Source: an uncultured Opitutaceae bacterium
GTDB taxonomy: Bacteria; Verrucomicrobiota; Verrucomicrobiia; Opitutales; Opitutaceae
Length of the DNA stretch: 34,487 nucleotides
Assembly: GCA_903919205.1 (NCBI GenBank)
Contig: CAIXHE010000014.1
Coordinates: 1 to 34,487 of the forward strand
Direction of reading: 5' to 3'
Part shown: positions 25,670 to 34,100 of the stretch, piece after piece
Numbering within the stretch: the stretch's first letter is position 1
Layout: the number at the start of each line of letters is the position of its first letter
Made by a program: the position numbers and the translations under genes
Notes under the pieces: model-generated
The model's database searches: none
What the model was told of the DNA's origin: nothing
Seen by the model: the letters and a program-made list of their open reading frames with translations, nothing else

Positions 25670-26517
25670 CAACCGGCAGCGCGCAAGGGAAAGACGCCAA
25701 GGCGCTCCGCCTGGATCGCCTGTCCGCGGCCGAGTCGTTGCGCACACACTGGCCGGAATATATGATGGAGGGGGCGCAGCTCGGGATCTTCATGATTTCC
25801 GCGGGCGCTGTCACCGCCTTGCTCGAGTCTCCGCAATCCTTTCTCGGCCGGGCTCATCTCGATCCTGCTCTAAGCCGCGCCCTGATCGGTGTCGCGATGG
25901 GGGCGACTGCCATGGGCCTCATCTATTCTCCTTGGGGGAAGCGGTCGGGATCGCACATGAATCCGGCGATCACGATAACGTATCTGCGCCTCGGCAAGAT
26001 ACCTCCCTGGGATGCCTTCTTTTACATCATCTTCCAGTTCGCCGGTGGTCTGATCGGAGTCATCCTGACGGCTTGGGTTCTCGGGACTGCCTTTACGCTG
26101 CCGCCCGTGAACTATGTCGCCACGATCCCGGGTCCGACCGGACCTTGGGCTGCCTTTGCCGGAGAGCTGATCATAAGCGTCATAATCATGGCGATGATAC
26201 TCTATGTCTCCAACAGGGCAGCCATCGCCCGCTTCACCGGCCTCTTTGCGGGTCTTCTCATCGCGTGCTTTGTTGAATTCGAAGCGCCCTATTCGGGTTT
26301 TGGCATGAATCCGGCCCGCACGCTCGCGTCGGCGCTCCCGAGCGGTATCTGTACAGGGTTGTGGATTTATTTCACGGCTGCTCCGATCGGAATGCTCCTA
26401 GCGGCCCAAGGCTATCTAGCAGTAAGGGGTCCGAATTCGATCCACTGCTGCAAACTCCACCACCACTCAGCTGGCCGCTGCATTTATTGCGGTCTGCAGG
26501 GACTCTGGGAAAAGTGA
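25660..26517 (+). CDS. MIP/aquaporin family channel with C-terminal Cys/His tail
   Basis: The 285-residue product has six predicted helices and both pore motifs, HMNPAIT and GMNPARTL, which define major intrinsic proteins transporting water, glycerol or small neutral solutes. The N-terminus (about 35 residues) is longer than in most bacterial aquaporins. The extra C-terminal tail contains HCC, HHH and C..C (HCCKLHHH...RCIYCG), a potential zinc site outside the membrane. The start is GTG at 25660, overlapping the GMC stop, which indicates coupling. As the last gene of the block it may export or import a small polyol, water or a peroxide-like solute; the solute cannot be determined. Confidence 0.88.
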   Translation: MPVTTGSAQGKDAKALRLDRLSAAESLRTHWPEYMMEGAQLGIFMISAGAVTALLESPQSFLGRAHLDPALSRALIGVAMGATAMGLIYSPWGKRSGSHMNPAITITYLRLGKIPPWDAFFYIIFQFAGGLIGVILTAWVLGTAFTLPPVNYVATIPGPTGPWAAFAGELIISVIIMAMILYVSNRAAIARFTGLFAGLLIACFVEFEAPYSGFGMNPARTLASALPSGICTGLWIYFTAAPIGMLLAAQGYLAVRGPNSIHCCKLHHHSAGRCIYCGLQGLWEK

Positions 26518-26587
26518 TGGCCCACGGCGTCGTAAGTTCTGATAAGATCATCTCCCGCTCAAAAAGGGCCCGCTGACGCTATTTGGA

Positions 26588-26976
26588 TCAATGCAGGCGA
26601 AGTTTTATCGTTACTAGGCGCGAAGACCCGGCCGTTCGGGGCCGGGATGAAGCGCCGTCCTCGGGCCGGCGCTTCTGCTGATTGTAGGCCTTGACCTTGG
26701 CGAGGGCGGCGCCGCCGGTCGACGAGACGAAGTAGCTTGGACTCCAGAAGTGCTCGTCCCAAAGGACCCTTTTTACCTCGGGGAGTCCCCGGCTGCGAAC
26801 ATGGCGCGAGGACACGTCTTGCAGGGAAGTGACGAGCTGTCTGGGGCGACCGTGGGCGGCATCGAGACCAGCGGGTGCACGTGGTCCGCTTCGCCATCCA
26901 TTGCGTCTAGCGTTCCCCCGAACTGAGCGCAAACCTCGGGAAAGACGCCTCTCAGGCAGAGTTGCGACCAGGGCAT
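26588..26976 (-). pseudogene. IS200/IS605-type TnpA transposase remnant (frameshifted)
   Basis: Two overlapping minus-strand frames together reconstruct the middle and end of a Y1 HuH transposase. One frame, up to about 26976, holds VFPEVCAQFGG and GEADHVHPLV, the HuH histidine motif, then PPTVA. A second frame continues from about 26840 with RQLVTSLQDVSSRHVR and LWDEHFWSPSYFV. A single-base deletion near 26840 explains the shift. The N-terminal third cannot be recognised and no hairpin ends are evident. The element is inactive and lies right after the respiratory block, marking a mobile-element scar. Confidence 0.75.
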
Positions 26977-27142
26977 TTGACGGAAACCTTGGATGCTTGC
27001 TCTTCAAGAAGGTCGGCTTGGCCCTTCGATGCGCAAGAAATACCAAGCTGCCGACAGGAGTGCTATTTCGCGGCATTCCAGCGGAAGGCCGGGGTACGGA
27101 TCGTGCTGAATGGAGTCCACTCTGCATCAAACTATGCCTGCA

Positions 27143-27330
27143 GCCAAGACCGTGTTCCACGCGCTCCGCCTGCACATGCTGGACGGCGCCATCGGGCTGG
27201 GCGTCGCCGACAAGGTGGGCAGCCTCGAGATCGGCAGGTCCCACGTTTTCCTCGCCGTGGACGGTCGCAAGCTGGACTCCCGCCGACCCACGATCTTGTC
27301 GCTAACCGCCTGCTCGCCCTCTGGTTGCGC
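27143..27330 (+). pseudogene. Amidohydrolase C-terminal remnant
   Basis: A short plus-strand stretch, ALRLHMLDGAIGLGVADK followed by GSLEIGR and VDG, resembles the segment after the metal site in amidohydrolases of the guanine/cytosine-deaminase and TRZ/ATZ type (typically AL.MAT..GA.ALG..D..GSLE.GK.AD). A continuation (PTHDLVANRL) appears in another frame near 27285, indicating a frameshift. None of the metal-binding residues is present. It is interpreted as a decayed gene end; the similarity is limited to about 50 residues. Confidence 0.4.
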
Positions 27331-27477
27331 AGCTCAATTCAATTCGGCGTGGGAGAAAATCTGGCGAGCGACGGCGACCGAATGCTTGGTTCGGGTAGGG
27401 CGCGCTTCGGGCTCGAGATCGACACGGGCACGGCTCGGCTCTAGGCTCGGTTCGCGTCTCCGCGCTTCTATACCACC

Positions 27478-28296
27478 ATGAAAACATCGCCCTCCCTGCA
27501 CTGCCGGCTCGCAGGCATCAATGTCCATCCGCGTAGTCCAGATGGCAGACCGGACCCCACCTTGCCTCGCACGCAGGCCTCGCAGCTCCTACGAGCCCTT
27601 GCATTGGCTGCGTGCGCTTGTCTGGTCCTCGCACGGACCGCGCCTCTCGCCGCGGCCGATTTTCCGCAGCTTCTTACCCAAGCCCGCGCCGCCCGCCAGG
27701 CCCACGACCCCGCGAAGGCGATCGAACTCTACTCCGCCGCCATCGAGGCCAACCCGTGGTCGGGCGAGGCTTGGCTTGAGCGGGGCTATGTGTACTGGGG
27801 TCGAGAGCAGCGGACGTTGGCCCGGCTGGACTTCAATCAAGCCGTCCTTGCGGATCCGACGTTTGCGCAGGCCTACGTGACCCGGGGCGATCTGGACGCG
27901 CGGATGTCGCGACGCGACTGGAAAGGGTGCGAACATGACTACGCCACCGCCCTGAAACTACAGCCGGATTTTCCCTTCTATTTCGCCTACACCGCCGAGC
28001 TTTACCTTTATAATGGCCAACCGGCCCGAGCGATCGCCGAAGCCAGAAAGGGCCTCGCGAAGGATCCGACCGCGCTGATTTACAAGATGAACCTCGCTCA
28101 CGGCCTGCTCTTCACAGGTCAGGTCGAAGCCGCCCGGAAACTCTACACGGAAATGGCGCCCCTGGAAGTCGAGCCCGGAATGAACGGCGTCGCCTTTGCC
28201 TTGCACGATTTCGACGGCCTCCGGCGCATCGGCGAGGTGGTGTACCCCCAAATCGCCGAGACCGAGCCCTGGTTGAAAGGCCTCGCCACCAGGTGA
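27478..28296 (+). CDS. Exported tetratricopeptide-repeat protein
   Basis: The 272-residue product contains about four TPR units between residues ~66 and 235, for example AIELYSAAIEANP, A..DFNQAVLADP and DYATALKLQP, each ending in the (L/A)xP turn typical of TPRs. The hydrophobic run at ~39-58 (ALALAACACLVLA) ending in AAA looks like a signal peptide, but about 38 unusually polar residues precede it, so the true start may lie further in although no good alternative codon is seen. TPRs mediate protein-protein contacts; the partner is unknown. It is 33 bp upstream of the nucleoside-hydrolase-family gene, suggesting cotranscription. Confidence 0.78.
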   Translation: MKTSPSLHCRLAGINVHPRSPDGRPDPTLPRTQASQLLRALALAACACLVLARTAPLAAADFPQLLTQARAARQAHDPAKAIELYSAAIEANPWSGEAWLERGYVYWGREQRTLARLDFNQAVLADPTFAQAYVTRGDLDARMSRRDWKGCEHDYATALKLQPDFPFYFAYTAELYLYNGQPARAIAEARKGLAKDPTALIYKMNLAHGLLFTGQVEAARKLYTEMAPLEVEPGMNGVAFALHDFDGLRRIGEVVYPQIAETEPWLKGLATR

Positions 28297-28329
28297 GACT
28301 CATCCGAGAGCCGACAATACGCTGAGAAC

Positions 28330-29421
28330 ATGACCTGCAGCACGATGGGTTTTGCCCGACTTTGTTCGGTCATCCTCTTGGCTCTGAGCCTAGTTGTGCT
28401 CGCGTCCCGGGGCGTCGATGCCGCGCCGGCCATGCCTCCTGTGCCCATATTTCTGGATACCGACGTCTGTGTAGACCCCGGCGATGTCTCGGCAGTGACT
28501 CTGCTCAACGGTCTCGCGAATCGCGGTGAAGCAAAGATTCTCGGAATCACGTGCGTAACGTCCTTTCCCTATGCTCCGGGGTGTGTTGACGCCGTGTGTT
28601 GTTGGTGCGGTCGGTCCGATGTTCCCATCGGCTCGCTCAAGGACAGCGGGTTTCTCGATGAGTCGAAATACGCGCAATATGTCGCCAACAACTGGCCGAA
28701 CCGCTACCCGGACGGTTCGAGGAACGTGCCGGACGCGGTGGCGCTCTTCAGGCGGGTTGTCTCGAATCAGCCTGACCACAGCGTCGTCATGGTGGCCATC
28801 GGCCCAGCGCGCAATCTCGCCCATTTTCTTCAATCCAAGGCCGACTCTGCCAGCCCGCTTTCGGGTCGCGACCTGATCGCCATGAAGGTGAAGCACCTTT
28901 CGTTCATGGCCGGTGCCTTCAGCAAGACACGACGAATCAAGGACCAGATGGGAAAAGATTATGGCCCATCCGAGACGTTTATCGAATGGAACGTCCAGCA
29001 GGACATCCCCGCATTTCAGTACGTCGTGAAAAACTGGCCAACTCCAATAATGTTCAGCGGCTTCGAGATCGGGCAGGAAATATTGGTCGATGGGTCTATG
29101 GTGACGGCGACGCCACAAAGCCCGCAGGCTTACTGTGTCCCCACAACCCAGCGAGCCTTCGGCTACCGCAACGTCAGCCGCCCGGCCTGGGACCAGACAG
29201 CGATTCTTTACGGCGTGCGCGGCCTTTCGAACTACTGGGGCGGCGCGATGGAAGGCCGCGTCGTTGTCGACGACCAGGGCCACACCATCTGGCGCGCTGA
29301 CCCCACGAGGCATCAAGGGTTTCTTGAACCGAAAATGAGCGATGCCGAGTTGGGAGAAATCATCTCCCAAATTCAGGCTGAAGCTGGTCAAATCAAACCC
29401 CTAGGAGAACGCGGCCGCTGA
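28330..29421 (+). CDS. Nucleoside-hydrolase-family secreted protein
   Basis: The 363-residue product has an N-terminal signal peptide (hydrophobic run ~13-28, then AAPAMP). PIFLDTDVCVDPGDVSAV is a variant of the calcium-binding DTDxGxDxDD motif of inosine-uridine nucleoside hydrolases. GRSDVPIG and AIGPARNLA match the family's (G)RPDIPV and GPLTNLA blocks. It likely cleaves N-glycosidic bonds in nucleosides, or a related glycosidic substrate, outside the cytoplasm. The DVCVDPGD form and the CCWC segment differ from the classical enzymes, so substrate and activity are uncertain. It is followed by the left end of the tRNA-bounded island. Confidence 0.82.
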   Translation: MTCSTMGFARLCSVILLALSLVVLASRGVDAAPAMPPVPIFLDTDVCVDPGDVSAVTLLNGLANRGEAKILGITCVTSFPYAPGCVDAVCCWCGRSDVPIGSLKDSGFLDESKYAQYVANNWPNRYPDGSRNVPDAVALFRRVVSNQPDHSVVMVAIGPARNLAHFLQSKADSASPLSGRDLIAMKVKHLSFMAGAFSKTRRIKDQMGKDYGPSETFIEWNVQQDIPAFQYVVKNWPTPIMFSGFEIGQEILVDGSMVTATPQSPQAYCVPTTQRAFGYRNVSRPAWDQTAILYGVRGLSNYWGGAMEGRVVVDDQGHTIWRADPTRHQGFLEPKMSDAELGEIISQIQAEAGQIKPLGERGR

Positions 29422-29484
29422 GGTAGCCCTGGCCCTGCCGGTTCGCTTGGGTAGGTCCGCAAAGTTTCCGGACACGCCAGTCCC

Positions 29485-29512
29485 AGATGGTGGACTCTAC
29501 AGGACTCGAACC
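29485..29512. repeat. Left att-like repeat (tRNA-Val 3' end copy)
   Basis: This 28-bp copy matches 30996-31023 except at 29496 (T instead of G), including the T-arm and acceptor sequence with encoded CCA. Similarity ends abruptly inside the T-arm, so this copy is not a functional tRNA. Confidence 0.8.
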
Positions 29513-29567
29513 AGTGAGTGAGTCTGGTCGGAACGATGAAAATGGACCTTAGCGAAAGAAGAGACCT

Positions 29568-29939
29568 TTATTCGGACTTGGGTCCGAACCAGCGCTCAAC
29601 AATTACACGTACATCGGCTGAGTGACTGTAAAACATGATCTTCGCCTTTGGGACCCGTTCATGAGCTACGTCGATGATTTGTTCCATGAAGTATGACATC
29701 GACTCGTTGCCGGCTACTCCACCACCGATTAGGACACCGTCGCAAGGTTGGGTCTCCAGCTGAAGTTTGAAACCATCAAGGCCAGTTTCGGGTGACACCT
29801 GGATGATTTCGTAATTATAGCCAGCGCGCGTCATCCGTTCCTGCAAGTCACGCAACCTTTCCCTTATCTTTGTGCGCTCCTCCACCGGGATCAATGGATG
29901 ATCCAGCGATAGACCGATGTGGAAAATGGATAACGACAA
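29568..29939 (-). CDS. Hypothetical protein, 123 residues
   Basis: The product has no signal peptide or membrane helix. It starts MSLSIFHIGLSLDHPLI at a TTG codon just after an in-frame TAG, with no ATG available. Alternating hydrophobic strands (FHIGLSL, YEIIQVS, GVLIGGGVAG, KIMFYSHS) and helical charged stretches suggest an alpha/beta fold with a glycine-rich loop, possibly nucleotide or ligand binding. I do not recognise a family. Its codon use and AT-richness match the island and differ from the chromosome-like flanks, which suggests transfer. Confidence 0.6.
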   Translation of the reverse strand: MSLSIFHIGLSLDHPLIPVEERTKIRERLRDLQERMTRAGYNYEIIQVSPETGLDGFKLQLETQPCDGVLIGGGVAGNESMSYFMEQIIDVAHERVPKAKIMFYSHSADVRVIVERWFGPKSE

Positions 29940-30140
29940 GATCGATTCCTAACGGATTTAAGGGCCCGGATCTGGTAGTCTTTGTGGATCGCTGGGAAAA
30001 GACTACCACAACCTCTTGGATTCTTGAAGAGACAGCGCATGTCTCACAAGGGACATCTTTGGAAAGGGCATCCAGAGCCGGGAAATAGTGAGGTGAAACG
30101 GGTCGCGCAATAGAGGCAAGTGAAACTCACGAATGCGCGC

Positions 30141-30425
30141 TCAGACTCTTGCGAGGCGTTCTTCCGCAACGTCGGAGAGCGTCTTGTGGTTTCGTTCAGC
30201 CTCTTTTCGGAGCCCTGAGATTACCCGGGGGCTAAGCCTCAGGAGAACTGCCTTGCGTCCGGACGGCTTGCGCCCCGCGCCGACCCTGGGTCCGCCGTGC
30301 TTGAAAGGCCGGAATGCCAGCTTCTCCAGATTGGGCAGCGGTTCACCGTTCAGGTCCTTCATGTTGACCTGGTAGCCCGCGCTATTGAACCGTGGCTTCT
30401 CAATTGGGATTATTTTTTTCTTCAT
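30141..30425 (-). CDS. Putative ribbon-helix-helix antitoxin partner of BrnT-like toxin
   Basis: The 94-residue product starts at ATG 30425, inside the last codons of the BrnT-like gene; a longer minus-strand frame to 30737 is out of frame with the toxin and spurious. The C-terminal third (KAVLLRLSPRVISGLRKEAERNHKTLSDVAEERL) has the short strand followed by two helices of ribbon-helix-helix DNA-binding proteins. The basic GAGRKPSGRK precedes it. The order toxin then antitoxin with overlapping ends is that of brnT-brnA modules, in which the antitoxin binds the toxin and represses the operon. It is not close to the classical BrnA sequence that I know, so the pairing is inferred from position. 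Confidence 0.6.
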   Translation of the reverse strand: MKKKIIPIEKPRFNSAGYQVNMKDLNGEPLPNLEKLAFRPFKHGGPRVGAGRKPSGRKAVLLRLSPRVISGLRKEAERNHKTLSDVAEERLARV

Positions 30426-30691
30426 AGATTTTCGCTCCGATTTCCCAGTAACCGGCACCAATAATCCGGATGACCCCGTTCGGACGGTGAGTGTACCGTA
30501 CAAGGATGACTCGCTCTCCAACCTTTCCGAGGAGCCACCAACGAAGTTCAGATTTTCCACGCGGGCTATGAACTTCGTCGAACGCGACAACGGCGAGTGG
30601 ATCGCTGAAGGCCTGTTCCGCTTCAGAAAATGGTACACCGTGTTTGGCGAGATTGGTGGCTTCCTTCCTGGGGTCCCAGGCAAAACTTCAT
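30400..30691 (-). pseudogene. brnT: BrnT-like toxin, frameshifted at codon 3
   Basis: Reading from an ATG at 30691, MKF is followed by a shifted frame that encodes a BrnT/DUF497-type RelE-fold ribonuclease: WDPRKEATNLAKHGVPFSEA, DPLAVV, LLGKVGERVILVRYTHR and IRIIGAG. The region is 292 nt, one base more than a whole number of codons, and removing one T from the TTTT run at codon 3 restores a 96-residue BrnT (MKFAWDP...). No ATG, GTG or TTG exists in the correct frame before the conserved core. The toxin would be inactive unless rescued by slippage or a sequencing error. It overlaps the antitoxin gene. Confidence 0.75.
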
Positions 30692-30995
30692 CGAAAGACG
30701 GTAGCTCCGAATATTTGAAAAGCAATATCGGAATCAAAATATCCGTTATCGAGACCGGCTGAGGCTGCGCATGGTAAACTCACCCGCGCAGGGCGCGAAA
30801 TGGTCGGAATCTTCCCTGTATGAACCCCAATGCCCCAAGTGACCGGGATCCGATCCTCGAGCACTCTTCTCAAGCCGGCGGCGACCCGTTCAAACCATAT
30901 TGGCAATCATCCGCTGTTGTCACTTTGTTGTTACTTTCCCTCAGTTTTAGGTCCGCCTCTTTGTCATATCACTCTACGCGATAGAAGTTTAGATG
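30692..30995. other. Intergenic stretch upstream of the BrnT-like gene
   Basis: About 300 bp between the toxin start and the right att repeat should hold the toxin-antitoxin promoter. A possible 54-codon plus-strand frame (30820-30984, MNPNAPSDRDP...) with a hydrophobic C-terminal half is seen, but it has no ribosome-binding site or relatives that I recognise, so I do not call it a gene. Nothing else is recognisable. Confidence 0.4.
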
Positions 30996-31023
30996 AGATG
31001 GTGGACGCTACAGGACTCGAACC
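30996..31023. repeat. Right att-like repeat at tRNA-Val 3' end
   Basis: This is the parental copy of the 28-bp repeat, covering the CCA, acceptor strand and half of the T-arm of tRNA-Val plus three bases downstream of the tRNA. Together with 29485-29512 it brackets the small island. Confidence 0.8.
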
Positions 31024-31075
31024 TGTGACCCCGTGCGTGTGAAGCACGTGCTCTAACCAACTGAGCTAAGCGTCC
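30999..31075 (-). tRNA. tRNA-Val (anticodon CAC)
   Basis: The reverse complement folds as a complete 77-nt tRNA including an encoded 3' CCA. The acceptor GGACGCT pairs with AGCGTCC. The D-arm contains AGCTCAGTTGGTTAGAGCA, the anticodon arm CGTGC-TTCACAC-GCACG gives anticodon CAC for Val (GUG), and the T-loop is TTCGAGT. It is intact and presumably functional; its 3' end was reused as an integration site. Confidence 0.95.
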
Positions 31076-31152
31076 CCTTTGGGAGGGTCCTTATTGGCCG
31101 AGCCCGGGCGCCGAATCAAGGCTTTTGGTCGGGCCGCCCGAGGCGGACCCGA

Positions 31153-34100
31153 TCACGCCCCGGCGGGGCACCGGCGGCGTAGAACAAGCAGGCCGACGAG
31201 CGCGACACCCGCACCCATGAGCGCCCAGGTGGAGGGCTCGGGAACCGGCGTGAATTTGAGGTCCAGGGCGTCGCCGTTCTGGGTGACGCTGAAGACGCCC
31301 AGGTTCGTGGGGTTCACGAAGCCGGAGGTGACGATGTTGAAATCCGCCGCGTTGAACGACGTGATCCCGGTGGTCGATTGGGCGAAGGCCCAGGAATAGG
31401 GTAGGGCGGGGTTGAAGTTGAGGGCCGCCGCGGAATTTCCCGCGGCGTCGGTGGTGACGACGTTGAAGGTGATGGTGTTCGGGCTCGCTGCCAGCGTGAT
31501 CCCCCCGGTCACGTTGAGCTGGCCGAAGCCGGTCCCCGGGGTCCCGTTGGCGTCATAGAGGCTGAAGTGGATCGCGGTTCCCGTGCCGATCGTCAGGCCG
31601 CTTCCGAAATTTAGCATCCCTGGACCGTTGCCAGTCGATGCGCTTGGATTGAGGATCACGGACCCGTTCGTGGTCACGGCCGACGTCACGGTGCCGTTTC
31701 CGGCAAGCGTGTTGGGGGTCCCGGAGAAGGTCAGCACGTTCGCTATGGCGGCGGGACTCTGCACCACGAGCCCGGACGAGCCGGTCAGGGCGACGCCGTT
31801 GGTCCCGAGGGCGTTGCTGTTGGCCGCGAAGACCGTCCCGCTCTGGATGGTAAGCCCTCCGGAGAAGCCGGAGTTGTTACCGCTCAGGGTGAGCGAGCCC
31901 CCCGATGACCCACCGTTGTAGGTCAGCGCCCCGGACCCGGTGATGGCGCCGGAGAGGGCCAGGTTGTTGTCGTCGTTCAGGCCGATCGTGGTGGATGAGC
32001 CCGTGATGTTGATGGCATTCGTCAGGCTGAGCGAGGCTCCGGGCCCCCCCGCGGCCGAGAGGAAGGTGCCGGTGTCCAGCGTGATGGTCCCGCTGCCGGC
32101 CGAGGTGTTGGTGCCGAGGAGGAGTGTGCCCTCGCGCATGTCGACGCCCCCCGTGAACAGGTTGCTGTTCGTGAGGGTGAGGATGCCTGGCGTGCACCAG
32201 ATGATGCTGCCGCTGCCGTTCACCTCTGAGATCTGACCGGTGAGCGTGAGGTTGTTCGTGCCGCCGTCGTCGTTGTCGAGGCCCTCGCCCCCGTAGAGCA
32301 CGATCGGGTTTGCGAGCGTGACGTTGGCGGTGGGCGAGAGCTCCGAGTTGCCCTGGCTCGAGTACTCGAAGGTGACCGCGCCGGTGCCGAAGGGCCCCGA
32401 GGTGATGTTCCCGGGGGCGCCCACGGTGGAACTCCCGACATAGACCTCGCCGGCGACCACGGTCGTGCCGCCGCTGTAGGTGTTGGCCCCGGAGAGGCCC
32501 TGGCTCAGGGCCGACGTGCTGAAATTGGAGATGTTCACGGCGAGGGCGCCCGGCCCGGAGATCGTGCCGCTGAAGGGCGCAAGCGCGTCGTTGCCCACGC
32601 CGATCGTCAGCGTCGTGCCCGGCGCCAGCGTGACGTTGCCCGATCCCTCGCCGTTCTCCAGGTCGCCAATGGTCTCGTTGTAGTTTACCGCGAGGGTGCT
32701 GCCGCCCTCGATCTGGACGCTGCTGTTCGGCGAGAAGGCGTTGCTCGCGCCGTCCGCGAGGGTGCCCTGGAAGAGGTAGGTGCTCCCGCTGTAGGTGTTC
32801 GTTCCGCTGAGCGTCACCGTGCCCCCCTCATAGAGCGTGACGCCGCCGGTGCCGCTGATGTTGTTGGGGAACGTGAGCGTCCCCGTCTGGGCGAAATCCA
32901 GGCTGCCGTTGTCGGTGATGCTGGCGGTCGGGTTGATCGCGCCGTTTGTGTCCACATTGCCGATCTGCAGGACGCCGCCTGAGTCGATCGTGATGTTGCC
33001 GGTGCCGGTGGCCGAACCGCTCGCGTTGTCGGCGAGCAGCGTGCCGGCTGAGATCTCGGTCCCGCCGGTGTACGTGTTGGCCCCGGTCAAATCCAGCACG
33101 TAGCCGGCCATGAGCAGGCCTCCGTTTCCTGCGATTGTGCCCGAGAACACGGTAGCATTGCCATACGGGTTGCCGACCGTGAGGACCACCTCGCTGCCGA
33201 TGTTGACCGTTCCCGAGCCTGTGAGGGTGCCGATCGTATTGCTGTAGTTGGTCACATTGAGTTGCCCGGCTGCATTCACGGTGACATCGCTCAGGCCCGT
33301 CGCGCCGCCGAAGGCGCTCGAGGAGCCGTCCTGGAGGATGCCCGCGTTGACGGTGGTTGGCCCCGAGTACGTGTTGTTCCCGGAGAGGGTTGTCGTCCCG
33401 GTGCCGGCCTGGACGACGTTCAGGTAGCCCGAGAGCGTGCCCGCGTAGGTGTAGGCGCCGCTCAGATGGAACCCGAGCGCCCCCGGGATCTGTCCGACGG
33501 TGGCGGAGCTCGAGATGCTGGGGCTTGCGATGCTGCCCGACGTCCCCCCGTTGCCGATCTGGATGGCGGCGTTGGTGCCGATCACGGTCGGGCCGGTGTA
33601 GGTGTTCGCGCCCGTCAGGATCAGCGTCCCCGCGGTGTCCATCTCGATCCCGCCGGCTCCGGAGATCACGCCTGTGAAGGTCGACGTGTAGCCGCCGTTC
33701 ATGACGAGTGTGGCTTCGCTCCCAATTTGGATTGAAGGAGCGCCGGAAGGGGCGCTGATTCCGAGGACGTACTCGGTATAATTGACCTGCAGGGTTCCAC
33801 TTCCAACCATGTTTACAAAGGAGCTGGGTGAGAACGCCGACGCGTTGGCGTCGCCGAGAGTCCCCGAGTAGACGTTCGTGGTGCCCGTGTAGGAATTGCT
33901 CCCGCTCAGCGTGAGGGAGCCTGTTCCATTGACGGTCAGGCTCATGGCACCTGAGAGCGGCACGGACACGAGGACGTTCGTGGCGCTGCTGTCCGTGAAG
34001 CTTGTGTTGACGGTCAGGATCGCCCCGCCGGAGTTTGAAAGCGTCAGCACACCCGCCGAGGCTCCGATCGCCACGGAGTCGATCGTTTGGCTGGAATCGA

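Larger units (their letters stand above)
29485..31023. mobile_element. Small tRNA-Val-associated integrative island remnant
   Basis: The ~1.5 kb segment is bounded by a 28-bp direct repeat of the tRNA-Val 3' end, one base different between copies, and its content is visibly AT-richer than the flanks. It holds a 123-residue orphan gene and a toxin-antitoxin-like pair. No integrase is present, so it is either a remnant or a cassette mobilised in trans. The geometry (intact tRNA at one end, 3' fragment at the other, same orientation) is that of tyrosine-recombinase integration at a tRNA gene. Confidence 0.65.

Noticed and set aside
29445-29480. A 5-bp GTCCG/CGGAC hairpin after the nucleoside-hydrolase gene
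   Set aside because: The stem is short and has no T-run, so it is not called a terminator.
30426-30737. A longer minus-strand frame upstream of the antitoxin
   Set aside because: It runs through the BrnT-like region in the wrong frame; the conserved BrnT residues are in another frame.
31700-34000. Possible CRISPR or tandem DNA repeat array
   Set aside because: The recurrence is at protein level (beta-strand repeat coding), with diverged units and irregular spacing and no spacers.
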